The notes under the pieces are model-generated. The model worked only from the letters and a program-made list of their open reading frames with translations. It searched no databases and had not been told where the DNA came from. This document shows, in pieces, positions 1-11,734 of a stretch of 64,000 nt of DNA (within the stretch, counting starts at the first letter, position 1; the number at the start of each line of letters is the position of its first letter). Source of the DNA: Nymphaea colorata (Eukaryota > Streptophyta > Magnoliopsida > Nymphaeales > Nymphaeaceae); NCBI RefSeq assembly GCF_008831285.2, contig NC_045144.1:13877858-13941857 (forward strand), given 5' to 3'. Position numbers and translations under genes: made by a program.

Positions 1-2510
1 CACAAAAATGTGTATTTGGTGTGGAATCCGGTAAGCTTTTGGGATTTATGGTCAGTCAAAAGGGAATCGAGATGGATCCTTCCAAAGCAAAGGCGATCAT
101 CGAAATGTCACCCCCAACAAATCTTAAGGAGCTACGCAGCTTGCAAGGCAGAATTCAATCAATCAGAAGGTTTATATCTAATCTCGCCATGAGATGCGAA
201 CCCTTCAACCATTTACTGCGGAAAGGAGTCAAATTTGAATGGGGGCATGAATGTCAAGCCTCATTCGAAAAGATCAAGAAGTATCTTCTTTGCCCACCAA
301 TTTTAAAACCTCCAATTTTAGGGGAACCTCTACTCCTTTACATCACAGTTAACGATTCAGCCTGTGGTGGATTTCTGGCTCAATATGAAGAAGGATGCCG
401 AATAGAACATGCCATTTATTACATCAGTAAGACATTTGTGCAGTATGAAAAGAACTACTCGCACATGGAAAAAACTTGCTTAGCCTTGGTGTGGATGTGT
501 CAAAAATTAAGGCATTATCTATTGGCTTGTGAAGTTAAAATTTTATCTAAACTTAATCCACTCAAATATATCCTCGAACAGCCATTTCTGAATGGAAGGA
601 TAGCAAAGTGGCAGGTTTTGCTGATGCAATATGATTTGGAATATGTGTCACAAAAATCAATCAAGGGGCAAGCCATTGCAGACCAATTGGCAGATTTTCC
701 TCTATATGAAGAAATTAGAACAAATGATGATTTTCCAGATGAGCAAATCCTGACAACTGAACCAGAGCCGATTTGGGAGATGTACTTTGATGGATCTAAG
801 AGCACAGCTGGGGCAGGCATTGGGATACTTTTCATTACACCAGAAAGGGAAATGATTCCTTACTCTCTCAAATTGAATTTTTCCTGCACGCATAATATGG
901 CAGAGTACGAGGCCCTAATCCAAGGACTCAAAATGTTGCTCAAATTTAAAGTGCAGAGAGTTCGCATTTTTGGAGATTCTCTCTTGGCTGTCAGTCAGGT
1001 CAATGGAGATTGGCAAGTCAAAGATAAAAAATTGATCCCATATCAAGAGTTAGCAGCTTCCCTCTTAAGACAGTTCGAGGAATGTCAACTCTTACATGTC
1101 AAAAGAGAATTTAACCCAATAGCAGACGGTTTAGCCAGTTTAGGCTCTACCATTGCCTTCAAACCTGGAGAATCTATCAGATCTTTTGAAGTTGGAAGAC
1201 TCGAACAACCATCTTTTGTCATACCAGAACAGGTGTTGCAAGCAGAAAGTAGAGAAACACCATGGTATCAGAACATCAAGGATTTTCTCCAAACTGGAAC
1301 ACTTCCACCAGAAATGTCTCGAAAAGAGCAAAGAGTTTTGAGACACATGTCTTCAAGATATTTCATTCTAGCCGACATCCTATACAGAAGAGGATTCAGC
1401 ACAGAATATGCTAGATGTCTCGATGCAAATGAGGCACTAGAAGTCATTCAAGAAGCCCATGAAGGAATTTGTGGGGGACATGTAGGGTATCAGACCCTCG
1501 TCAAGCAGATAGTCAGAGCAGGGTACTATTGGCCCACAATGCAAAGAGACTGTCACCAATTTGTCAAGAAATGCATCAAATGTCAGTTGCATGCACCATC
1601 AATTCATGCTCCAGCAGCGTACCTTCATTCGGTCAGCTCACCATGGCCATTCTCCATGTGGGCCTTCGACGTAGTCGGTCCAATCAATCCACCTGCCTCA
1701 AATGGACACAGGTATTTTCTTGCAGCTACAGATTACTTCACCAAATGGGTGGAAGCGATCACTTTAAAAACAGTCGAAGGACAACACGTAGTGTCCTTCA
1801 TTCATAAAAATCTTTTGTGTAGATTTGGCATCCCGCATGATATCGTTTCTGATAACGGTACTCATTTCAAAAATGAGAAAATGCGCAATCTTTGTCATAA
1901 ACACAAAATACAACATCACTTTTCTGCCCCATATTACCCTCAAGGTAATGGTCAGGCAGAAGCAACCAACAAGATTTTGATTCGTGTCTTAGAAAGGACA
2001 GTTGAAACAGGCCGAGATTGGCACGAGAAAATGCACAATGCACTTTGGGCGTATCGAACCACAATTCGGACACCCACCAATGCTACACCAGCAGAATTAG
2101 TATATGGAACGGAAATTGTCCTTCCATTACATGTCCAAAAACCAGCAATGAAATTTTCTCATCTCATTGAACTCCCAATTAACAAATACCAAAAAAAGAG
2201 ACTTACTCAATTAGACCTCTTAGACGAGAAAAGACTACAAGCGGCAGAGCATGCCGAAGTCTATCGTAAGAGAGTCGCCCGACATTATGCCAAATCAGTC
2301 ATTGAAAGAAAATTTCAGGTAAATGATCTTGTTTTAAGATCCATAGTTCCACTCAGGAGTAGACCCAAAGGAAAATGGGCGCCGAACTGGGAAGGACCAT
2401 ATGTTGTCAAAGAGGTTCTACCTCACAATTCTTATCGACTGATTGATGCCGATGGGGTTGAAATCCCCGATCCAATTAATGCTTTGCATCTCAAAAAATT
2501 CTATACTTGA
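1..2510 (+). CDS. pol: Pol polyprotein 3' part: RT end, RNase H, second RNase H, integrase
   Basis: The frame is open from base 3, so the true start lies left of the window; the GTG at 21 is internal. It ends at TGA 2508-2510. In order: the reverse transcriptase end (CVFGVESGKLLGF, bases 9-47), the reverse transcriptase-linked RNase H (about 300-700), and a second archaeal-type RNase H (about 770-1150). The second RNase H keeps its acidic residues in FDGS (Asp at 789), AEYEA, FGDS and ADGLA. The integrase follows, with an HHCC zinc finger (about 1458-1595), then a core with Asp 1668, Asp 1851 and Glu 1959. That spacing is D-x60-D-x35-E, the classic integrase pattern. A C-terminal GPY motif lies at 2394. 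No stop or frameshift interrupts these 836 codons, unlike the copy at the right edge. Whether the whole element is competent cannot be judged from this part alone. Confidence 0.93.
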   Translation, partial: QKCVFGVESGKLLGFMVSQKGIEMDPSKAKAIIEMSPPTNLKELRSLQGRIQSIRRFISNLAMRCEPFNHLLRKGVKFEWGHECQASFEKIKKYLLCPPILKPPILGEPLLLYITVNDSACGGFLAQYEEGCRIEHAIYYISKTFVQYEKNYSHMEKTCLALVWMCQKLRHYLLACEVKILSKLNPLKYILEQPFLNGRIAKWQVLLMQYDLEYVSQKSIKGQAIADQLADFPLYEEIRTNDDFPDEQILTTEPEPIWEMYFDGSKSTAGAGIGILFITPEREMIPYSLKLNFSCTHNMAEYEALIQGLKMLLKFKVQRVRIFGDSLLAVSQVNGDWQVKDKKLIPYQELAASLLRQFEECQLLHVKREFNPIADGLASLGSTIAFKPGESIRSFEVGRLEQPSFVIPEQVLQAESRETPWYQNIKDFLQTGTLPPEMSRKEQRVLRHMSSRYFILADILYRRGFSTEYARCLDANEALEVIQEAHEGICGGHVGYQTLVKQIVRAGYYWPTMQRDCHQFVKKCIKCQLHAPSIHAPAAYLHSVSSPWPFSMWAFDVVGPINPPASNGHRYFLAATDYFTKWVEAITLKTVEGQHVVSFIHKNLLCRFGIPHDIVSDNGTHFKNEKMRNLCHKHKIQHHFSAPYYPQGNGQAEATNKILIRVLERTVETGRDWHEKMHNALWAYRTTIRTPTNATPAELVYGTEIVLPLHVQKPAMKFSHLIELPINKYQKKRLTQLDLLDEKRLQAAEHAEVYRKRVARHYAKSVIERKFQVNDLVLRSIVPLRSRPKGKWAPNWEGPYVVKEVLPHNSYRLIDADGVEIPDPINALHLKKFYT

Positions 2511-3571
2511 ATTTGCAATTCAAAAAAAAAAAAAATTCAAAATAGTTGTGCTTTGATAAGCACGTTTGTAACAATTTTCAAACCAACTAAGGGGCATGGT
2601 ATCCCTTAGGGAAAAGTTTCAAAAATGCATCAAAATTTTCAAACTCAACCCATGTCTTGAAGACAATTGCAAGGGCATCGTCTTGAAATAGGCAAGAAAT
2701 TTCACAGACATTGAGGGACTTATGTATAGTAATTAATGTTGGTCCCGACAATCGGCATTTGTAAAGGTCTAGCATGAGATGCCATAAGAAAAAGTCTTGT
2801 CACCTAAAAGACCTTGGCAAGATGCTAGAAAAAGCTATCAAGCGAAATGAGTTGAGCAATGAGCTCGGGGTGAGTGTAGTTGTTCCTCTGGTTCAAAGCT
2901 CAGCAGGCGCGGGTGGGCATATGACCTATGCTTACGCCGTGAAGCTAAAAAGCAATCCATGAACATTTTGCTTATATTAAGTCTCCTAAAGCCTTCTGAA
3001 TTCGAGCAAGTAAGCCCGGGGAGTGTTTTACATTTGGTACCCTGAGGCCAACTGGTCTAGGAGTTACCGGCCCAAAGCTTGTTACAAGGGTTCAGAAGAA
3101 AGCCCGATAGACTTGATATTACACAAAGCAAACTACACAAAACCGCCAAAGCGGTGGAACTCCGTAGTAGCTTTTGGGGTGGTGAGGAATTTCTCCCAAG
3201 AGTGAAGGGTGGCTCAAAAAGAAAATCAAAATTCAAAAGCAAAAGAGAGTATGTGAAAAATTAAGTAAAAGAAGAGAAAAAGCACTTGCCAATGGTTTAG
3301 AAGGCATCGAAGGCAAATTTCTCAAAGCATCAAATGCAAAAACTTTCACAATTACAAAATTTTTCAACCAACATTAATTCCTCTACAAAGTCTCCAATGA
3401 GATGGAGAAAGATCTTCTTATTTCAGGTCTATGCCTAGCATTTCCCCTCGAGCGAGGATGGTTCAACATCATTTGAAAAATGGATTTTCCAAACGATTTG
3501 CAAAAATTTGGTGCGTGAATCTTTGCTATTAAGCAAATTATTCAATTTGCTTAACAACAAAGAGGGGCATC
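2511..3571 (+). other. Element A spacer between pol and 3' LTR, ending in the polypurine tract
   Basis: About 1.06 kb without a credible reading frame. A diverged counterpart lies on the other strand at 60722-61782 in element B, so it belongs to the element and not to host flank. The last ~18 bases (3554-3571, core AACAAAGAGGGG) are purine-rich and lie directly before the TGTTAACA that opens the LTR; this is the likely plus-strand primer. Confidence 0.8.
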
Positions 3572-6500
3572 TGTTAACACCCCAAATTTTTCCACATCAA
3601 AATTGAAGCAATGTGAAAATTTCACAAAAGAATTGTGAAAATTTGCAATTTCAAAGCCAATTTCGAATCTAAAGAACAATTAGATTCAAATCGTGAATTT
3701 AACCCGATACACGAATCCCAATGCAGGATTACGAGTCCAAATTCAATTGCCAATGTCATTTGAAATCCAAATCCAATTGCAAAATGCAAATTTTGACTTA
3801 GATCCAAGAATTGGATCTAATTCAGTCTAAAATGCTACGTGGGACCCACGTGTGGGCCCCACCTAGCCCGTGTGGTCAAGAGCCCTCCCCAGGGGCCATG
3901 CCCCCCTCCATGTCAAAAAAAAAATAATAAATAAATATTTTCTCTCAAATTAATTGAAGAAAAGTCATTTTCAAGAAGAAATAAAGGAGAAACCTAGGAA
4001 AAGAGAGACATTTATGTCTCTCTCTCTTCTTTAACCAGATCCTCCTTAAAGAAAAAAATCATTTCCAAGGAAGCAATTACTAGACTGGTCAAACTCACCT
4101 AACCTACTTAATCCAAGTAGGTTTGACCCGGGTGCACTCAAATGTGGTGCCAATTCCAGCTAGGTTCGGTCACAATGGGCTCAACATAGTCAAAACGTAA
4201 GTCTGTCTCATGATCCAATTAATGGACGAAAATAGACTTTGACCGAACCAAACCCACTTTGACTAAACTCAGTCAAAGTACAATTTAGCTCAATTAAGAG
4301 CTTTCTTGACCCAAATTTATCAAATTACCTCAAATAAAGTCAAACTACTTGCAAATGAGCTTTGACTTTGGTCAATTGGTCGAAATTGATCAATTTGGAC
4401 AATTTTGCCCTTCTGCGGTCAACTTAAGATTAAAAAGCCTAAAATGGTTTATGAAAGGCAAATAAACATTTGAATTTGTCAAATGCTTGAATCAAATACC
4501 AAATTTAAATTGAATTTCTCAAGTGAAAGTTTGATTCAGTTGAAATCCATTTTCAATCAAGTTTTGGACGAAAATACCCTTTTCGAACCAAATTTGATAA
4601 AATTTTTAAATTTTATTAAAATTTAAATTTAATTATCATAATTCAATGGCATTTGGAGCTTAGTAACTAGGTTTTAACCTTATAAGCTCGATTTCAAACA
4701 AAAAAAAAATAAATAGTATAAAATAAGGGCAAAACCCTGTGTAAGGGCATTTTCGTCCAAAATTTTGGTCAAAATGGTCACCTAGGTCTGAACCCAAGTT
4801 GACCAAACCTAGCCCAGCCCACCTAGCTCGTGGAAATGGGCTGAGAAATGGTCAATTAGAGCCTTTAAAGTCTATTTAACTCATTTTACAAGTCCCCAAG
4901 GTCTTAAGTAAGTTCCCAAGGTGAGTTAAGAAGGTGGTTGAACCCACCTCCTCCTCTATATAAACCTCCTCTTGGCCACTAAGGGGGAGGACGAAATTTT
5001 GGAGCATTCTATCAAATTGCTGCAGCCAAGGAGCTAGGAGGGAGAAGCCAAGGAAGAGAGAAGAGGTTCGTCCAAGCCCCCTTCCCCTTTTTCTCCCATT
5101 CTCTTCTTCACTTTCTTCTATTCTCCCCATTGATTTTACTAAGTTAGGGTGCTTAAGTGAACCCTTACTTAGGATTTTCGTGGTGAGAAGCCCTCTTTAC
5201 CACTCCAAATTCCAGCAAGCAAGCTATTTCTTATTCTAGCTTTGCTAAGCTTGAATCCACGGTTGGATTCTTGCTTAGGATTGCTTGGGTTAGAAAACAA
5301 GTGAAGACGAAAGACAAACATCAAGACCGACCGCAAGGTAGGTGATCTTAACTCACTTCTCTTCTACTTTAGCTTATTGTTGATTTATTTTAATTCCAAC
5401 AATTCGTGGGAGGGTTTATTTTCATTTGCTTACGGCTGGGAATGATGTCCAGCTAAGGGAAACCTACGCTTCAATGTACATGTTAATGCATAATGCATGC
5501 ATATGTCGGTTTTTCTTAAATATGAACCCAAGTATCAAATTTCGAAATGGGCCCCAAGGCCACGTCCCTTTCAAAGGAACCAACTTAATACCATTTTGAA
5601 CTCCCTACCATGAGAGAATCCCACGGTGAGAAAGTGATTTTGCTACATCACGTATGATGAAAATGCCTATAAGGGATGGATACGTTTTTATGAATGTGAT
5701 CCACCCTTGCATGGCGAAATGATGGACGAATAAGCTTGAGTATTGTTTTATTTTCTTTCTTATTCACAGTCATTTTGATTCATGTCTTTTAATTTAATTA
5801 ATCAAGGGTAGTAGGGAAGATTTGAAACAAGTTCTCAATCTTCCTACATAAAAGAACCCAGCCATGAATCATCATGATTCATGAGTCATGCGGTCCCTTG
5901 ATAAAATTTCATTTTGAAAAGTAAGGTACGTATATGTATACATTGTTATATATGTACATATATGCATCCGATTTCTTGTCAAAAATTACATTCCTCCCTT
6001 AAAATCAGGTTGGAACATGTTTCCAAACCGGTCTTTAAGGAAATTGGCCATTTTTATTGATTTTTCTAGTGCAAGATTATAAATTACTTTCATTTCATTT
6101 TTACTTAATTTCAGCAAACCCATACGTAAGATGTATGTATGTTGTTGAAATCAGACCATGTTTTATAGGAATTGGTTTAAGAATATCAAAATTTACGTAT
6201 TTGAAATACCAACCATCCTAGAATCATCCAAAGGAGTTGATGATTTCATTACTACGAAATCTGGAATTTGAATAGATTTGAAAAACTCATTGTTTCTATC
6301 TAAGAAACAAGTCCTTATTGTAATCAATGTCCACAATTTTCAGCTATTTAAATCAACACAAGGTCTGATTTTTAGCTATTTTGAGACAAAAGTGGACGTC
6401 ATCCATGTCTCCCATCCGTTTCAAAGATTGAACTTGACATCATTTATATATTTTCATCATTTTGATAATTTTATGTCAAGCCTCAAGCTTATGGACTACA

Positions 6501-7398
6501 TCTCTAATTCATGTGCTTAATCATATAATGAGCACATATAGAGAAAGTCCTACATTTTAATCAATCTTCATGTATAGATTGTATGACGTGCAATACGGAC
6601 TTTGAGAGATTATGAGGGAGTGAAGAATGTATGTTTCATATGAATGAATCTTGATGGATTATGAGAGAGAGAAGAATGAATGTTCCATATAGTTTCCATT
6701 CTCGTTTCATGCATTCACTTTCACTCAAAATCAATGGCACCACATGCACATTCTCAAGAAATTAAGTGATTCAAATTTAAATTGCAAAAAGTGACCAAGT
6801 CATATTGCAATGAGAATTTGTAAACTTCACTTAACTTCAAAAGAAAACACAAGCAATGCATTCATAATCTTTTGGCCAAAGTGCATTTGAAAAACAACAT
6901 GTTTTCTAACAATTTGGAACCTATGTTCTTTCAAAAGAATGAATTCTACAAATCACATGATTTGACAAAAGAAGAGTTCAAAATCAATTTTTATCATAAG
7001 ATGATCATCATCATCTAGAGTTCACAACAAAGAACTCAATTCCAAATCTTCAAAAATCCTCAAGAATTATGTGTTTCAAATAACACCAAAACAAAGGATT
7101 TTAAACCAACTTGAAAACCCCCAATATTCAAATTCATTTATTCAAAAAAATGAATTTCGGTTCTTGAATCCAAAACCTCAATGCATAAGCATATAGGACT
7201 TACATCAATAACTCGTATATGATCCAAATGATCTTTAGTCCTTGGTCTAATTACCCCTGTTAAAGGCGGCAGGAACGGTTGGACCTCGTACCGACGAGCG
7301 GATCCCTTTCTCTTGAAAATTTTCTCAAAACCCCAATTTTAAAAGAATTTTGCTGACTCGCATTTCGACCTTCTTGAAAAGGGAGTGGGGTGCGAACA
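3572..7398 (+). repeat. 3' LTR of element A (about 3.83 kb)
   Basis: The start is set by TGTTAACACCCC directly after the polypurine tract and the end by GGGGTGCGAACA. Both ends are matched in the LTR of element B (60721 down to 56828 on the - strand), while the bases beyond the end differ between copies (ACAGG here, CATAG there). That comparison fixes the boundary at 7398. The LTR has no long reading frame. It contains a TATA box at 4957, so the part before about 4990 would be U3 and the rest R plus U5. Confidence 0.88.
4957..4963 (+). promoter_or_regulatory. Probable LTR TATA box (element A)
   Basis: TATATAA lies in a pyrimidine-rich context (CTCCTCTATATAAACC). The same motif occurs at the equivalent place in element B (about 59381-59389, - strand). 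Conservation between copies supports it as the retrotransposon promoter; transcription would start near 4990. Confidence 0.55.
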
Positions 7399-8090
7399 AC
7401 AGGTTTGCTACCATTGTAAATTTTTTATGTGTATTTGATGACGAAAACACCATAATCGTAGTAGTTATTTTGGTAGGGAGCTTCCTTCCTATGGAAAAAG
7501 CGCCACTGAATCATGCTGATTCTGCACTGACTCTATAAGAATTATTTCACGAACTACAAATCATGCAGTATTGGTCCATGCATTTGGATTCAATTGTAGT
7601 ATAAACAACATTTGTTCTGCATGTCGAGAATGTATAATACCCAATGCTGGCACTCTTCCAACAAGGTTGGAAGCAGAATTACTTCAAACAAGTTTAGCAA
7701 AGGTTCGGGAAGCATATTTTTTAGCATGCATAAAAACACAACCAAAGGGCATTCGACAGGCTACACAATCTACAAGATAGAAGAGAATAAAGAATTTCTA
7801 GGTCAAGCAAGCTATAAATGTATTTCAAAAAACTAAACTACCATGACAGCAGGACTGAGAATGCAACGCTTGGAAAAACTGTGAGGAGAATACAAACTAT
7901 ATAAGTGATCCACCTACTATATTGCCTAACGGTGGTACTGATGAGATACTACTTACGATATTGCTAATTCATTCCTTGGGGCTGAGCTCATGAACAATCC
8001 TGCGTAAATTATCTGTGAACAAATTACTTTTCTCCTTCATTGACATCACCTTCTCAAACAGGATATGACCTCTTGCCTCTCCTGAATTTA
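7399..8090. other. Flank of element A, no recognisable feature
   Basis: Host or older repeat DNA directly after the LTR. Short overlapping open frames at 7571-7836 have no recognisable domain, atypical starts and low complexity of evidence, so no gene is called. Confidence 0.5.
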
Positions 8091-8690
8091 TGAATATAGT
8101 CCAAATTGTTCTTGCCAAATTACATTTAATACAATCGCATGCGACAATACATATTACAGTGGTACGTTTTCATTTTTCGTGCTGCTGATGAAGACGTGAT
8201 AGTGTAGAGGAATGTTGCTCAGGTGTGTATTATGTGTCATCGACTATGTACATTTGATGCAGCTGCAACAATTAACGGCTTCATTAAAATGCAGCCAAAT
8301 GGGGATCAGAAACAACAGATGATAGTACATATCACATGTTGTTCTGTCTCAGATAAGCAATTGCTACATAGCCGATGGCATTTGAGATAGGCAACTGATA
8401 ACCAGTAAAACAAGCGTTTCTATTTTCTTATTCTTCGTTTGTGCTTAGCCCATGCCCTCTTTTATTTATTAATATAGTCCAAATTGTTTCATCCATGCCA
8501 CATTTAATGCCTATGCATGTGATAGTACACATCCCAATAGTACGTTTCTATTTTTTGTGTTGTTGATGAACATGCAATGGTGTAGAAGAATGTTTTATTT
8601 GGACGTTCCAGAAACAACAGGAGATAGTACACATCGTGTGTTGTTCTCTTTTAGATAACCAATTGGTATAGCCGAATGCATTATTTTATG
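8091..8690 (+). repeat. Diverged direct duplication, two ~300-bp copies
   Basis: 8091-8374 and 8469-8680 share the same order of blocks. Both start near ATAGTCCAAATTGTT, continue with a tract ending GATGAA...GTGTAGA.GAATGTT, and close with a block around TTGTTCT, AGATAA and ATAGCCGA. Copies are diverged by many substitutions and indels. Function unknown; it immediately precedes the 205-bp tandem array. Confidence 0.6.
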
Positions 8691-8691
8691 C

Positions 8692-9445
8692 TCAAACATG
8701 AACATAAGCTTATTATGGTTATACACATCAATTAGGTTATCATTTATTGAGACATATGACTAACGTTATCTTAAATCTAATGTTAACGTATGGTTGTCAA
8801 TGGTTGAAGTGTGACATAAGCACCGTTATCTCTGATCGATTATGCACATATTGAAACCATATGTGCATATATATGTATGAGTAGTATTATCGCTATTCAA
8901 ATATGAACATAAGCTTGATATGGATGTACACGTCAATTAGGTTATCATTTATCGATACGTATCAATAACGTTATTTATGATCTAATGTGAACATATGTTT
9001 GTCAATGATCGAAATGTGGCATAAGTATTCTTATCTCTAATCCATTGTGCACATATGGAAACCCTATGTGTATATATATGTATGAACAGTATTATTGCTT
9101 CTCAAACGTGAACATAAGCTTGGTATGGATATACACATCAATTAGGTTGTCATTTATTGATACGTATCAATAACGTTATCTAAGATCTATTGTGAACATA
9201 TGGTTGTCAATGATCGAAGTGTGACACACCATTATCTCAGATTGCTTGTGCACATATGGAAACCATATGAATATATATATATATATATATATAAGTAGTA
9301 TTATCGCTGCTCGAACGTAAGATAAGTTTGGTATGCATATACAGGTCAATTAGGTTGTCATTTGTCGATATGTATGAATAACATTATTTAAGATATCTAA
9401 AGTGAACATATGGTTGTCAATGATCGAAGTGTGACATAAGCACTG

Positions 9446-9476
<31 letters not shown>
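8692..9476 (+). repeat. ~205-bp tandem repeat, three full and one partial unit
   Basis: Units start at 8692, 8897, 9102 and 9311, each with TCRAACRTGAACATAAGCTT or a variant. Each carries ATCAATTAGGTT, a GATCGAAGTGTGACATAAGC block and a stretch ending in ATATGTAT. The spacing is 205, 205 and 209 bases. TA dinucleotide runs have expanded at 9270-9293 and 9448-9476; the last unit stops in the second run. It resembles a short satellite or the tandem core of a larger repeat. Confidence 0.85.
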
Positions 9477-9477
<1 letters not shown>

Positions 9478-9835
9478 CAACCATATCTCGTTTACTAAAA
9501 TATACAGCTTGCCTATCAACCCAGAAAGACGAGTTCCTCTATACTCTTTTAAGCAAGAATCTTTAGACAAGTGATTGTTGCATTTTTTCCTCAAATTAGC
9601 AAACATGGTAGCACAAATAACCATGGTAGAGAGCACAAACAGTTCAATAACAACTATCCTTCAAATTAAAACTGCCAAAATTGATCCAACTTCAATAATA
9701 GCTATAATAACTAAATGTCAAATTCATCTAAGCTGAAAAATCAAAATTTTGCTGGTTCAAACAAAAATCCTATAGTCAATCTTGTGGTTGCAAAAAACAT
9801 ACAAGGTGCCAATGTTATGACACACCTAGGTGTTT
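9477..9835. other. AT-rich spacer
   Basis: No gene, RNA or clear repeat boundary seen. It could be decayed upstream (gag) sequence of the copia remnant that follows, but no zinc knuckle is readable. Confidence 0.4.
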
Positions 9836-10530
9836 GCAACATGATCTATGGATGCCTCTTATGATCTTGCTCAATACACTGACACGAGAGCATCCCACTA
9901 TATGACAATTGAGGAATAACCCAACAATATCAAGGATCAAACTGTGCATTTTGACTCAAATAAAATTACCATTGGTGCTGGAGCAGCCTTAACCATTGCC
10001 AGAATAAGTAATATGGATTTTAAGACTCCCTACTTTACAGTAAGAAATGTTATTCATGTGCCCCATATATATTAAGGCCTTTTATTTGTTGCCCAATTCA
10101 TTACTTATACATAAGGTGTTTGCAACATTGTCTGTGTATACCTGTTATGATCTTACTTTATATGCTGGCACCGAAGCATCCCACCATATGACAGCTGAGA
10201 AATAATCCAATAATATGAGGATCATACTAAGTGTTTTGACTCAAGTAAAGTTAACATTGGCAAAGAAGCAGCCGTAACGGTAGGTAGAATATGTAATATG
10301 TATTTGTTGCCAAACTCACTACGAAATAATAATCATTATTTTGAACCTTATTCTTCAAAGTTCGTTGTGAACCATGCACACTAAGAGTATCTTGCACCAA
10401 GGATGACCCTATTGTAGTTTCCATATATACTCGACCAACAAAGAAAAGTATGCACGCTTTGGCCACCTCTGATGCTGCTTAAAATAAAAGGACGGCTGAA
10501 TTTAGGCATTGTTGGTTTGCGAGCTGTTTA
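9836..10530 (+). pseudogene. Decayed Ty1/copia protease region, duplicated head to tail
   Basis: The first copy reads in one frame from 9851. TDTRASHYMT (Asp codon at 9881) corresponds to the copia protease DTGASHHMT active site; the active-site Gly is replaced by Arg. After a stop come ITIGAGAALTI and VRNVIHVPHIY, matching the usual protease C-terminal part, then another stop at about 10072. A second copy begins near 10112 and repeats the active-site region as AGTEASHHMTAEK, followed by similar downstream sequence to about 10300. The tract at 10380-10530 (KSILHQG) resembles the following gag-pre-integrase segment. Stops occur in both copies. No LTR was found beside them, so this is an isolated relic. 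Confidence 0.65.
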
Positions 10531-11734
10531 CATGCAACGTTTTTACATTTTGCATCATAGACTGGGAAATGGTGTTATGTGATCAAAATCCAAATCTAAG
10601 ATCCAATATCATGTTTCAGGCTTCAAGATCTAATTCTTATATCATCATAGTTCCATTTTTAAGATCTAAAATATATGAGAACCAAATTTCATAAGATCGA
10701 GATATAGGTTATAGGGATTTGAATTCGACCATTATTGGGATCTAGTCATAGTCTAGGCTTTTAAAATTCAAATCCAACTCGTTGAGATCCTTGATCCAGA
10801 TTGGTTAAAGTCAAATCCATTGGTTGTTCCATGTAAGATCTCCTAAGTTTAGGTCTGTGTGAAGGGCTTGAGGTAAAGGCTTTAATCTACATTAAACTTA
10901 ATGTTTAGATGGAGGCTCAACCTAGGTTTAAGAACATGGGTGGCTCAATTGACCTGGTTCCATGGCTGGCCTTGGCAAAGCCTTAGAAGACATACACGGG
11001 ACATTCTATGGTTAGACCTTAGACACATGTGACCAAGGAATTTTGATTATATAAAAATTAGCCTATTCCTATTGACAATAACTTCCTCATCTCTTGTTTT
11101 GCTCAACTTGCTACACTAACTAAATCTTGTAAAATGCCTTTTGAAAATTTTGAAAATTTATAAACTCTTTTGAAAATATTGAAATTTTATGAATTGCTTT
11201 TTGAAAAATATGCAGCTAGTGCTCCTTTTGAAATTGTGCATGTAGAGTATATGGGGCTGCCGGTCCCCTGTGTGTTTTGAGAAGCATACCGAAATCACCT
11301 CATTCATTTTCTCCACAAGCTCAATTAGCAGTAAGTTAAATTCTTTTTACTTGGGGTTTGGTTACGAGCGTAGTGAAGTGAATGAAAAATTAACAGTGAA
11401 GTGAATGAAAAATTAGCAGTAAGCTAAATTCTTTTTACTTGGGGTTTAGAATTTTTTTTCTACAAGGACTTATTGTAGTTTTCAAAGTTTTTATAACAAC
11501 TGCATTTTTCTAAAATATTATAATGTAAAAATTAACTTTTTCAATATTGTTTTCTGTAGGGGTTGTGGGGGGCATCAGGCATGGCGCCCCTTGGCTTCGC
11601 ACAGTCTGGGAAGAATGGCAGACTCTCAAACGTTAAAAAAAAAAAGGGAATGGATTGAGAAAAAAAAACAGAAGTATGAAATCTACAATTTAGCTAATAT
11701 GGTGGGAATGCTTTGGAAGAAAGGCAATAAATAG
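10531..11734. other. Intergenic AT-rich DNA with a local ~70-bp duplication
   Basis: No gene seen. At 11325-11455 the word GCAGTAAGYTAAATTCTTTT followed by TACTTGGGGTTT occurs twice, separated by two copies of GTGAAGTGAATGAAAAATTA, a small local duplication. Confidence 0.45.

Larger units (their letters stand above)
1..7398 (+). mobile_element. Ty3/gypsy Tat/Ogre-type LTR retrotransposon A, 3' portion
   Basis: The element enters from the left edge inside the reverse transcriptase and runs through pol, a ~1.06-kb untranslated spacer, a polypurine tract and a complete 3' LTR ending in TGCGAACA. Assignment to the Tat/Ogre group rests on the second, archaeal-type RNase H between the reverse transcriptase module and the integrase, and on the very long LTR. 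The 5' LTR, primer-binding site, gag, protease and most of the reverse transcriptase lie outside the window, so LTR identity and target duplication cannot be tested. A related copy in opposite orientation occupies the right edge of the window. Confidence 0.93.

Noticed and set aside
7571-7836. Two overlapping ~70-codon frames next to LTR A
   Set aside because: No recognisable motif and mutually exclusive frames.
8692-9476. CRISPR-like array
   Set aside because: Units are 205 bp with no short repeat/spacer pattern, and the DNA is plant nuclear; this is a tandem repeat.
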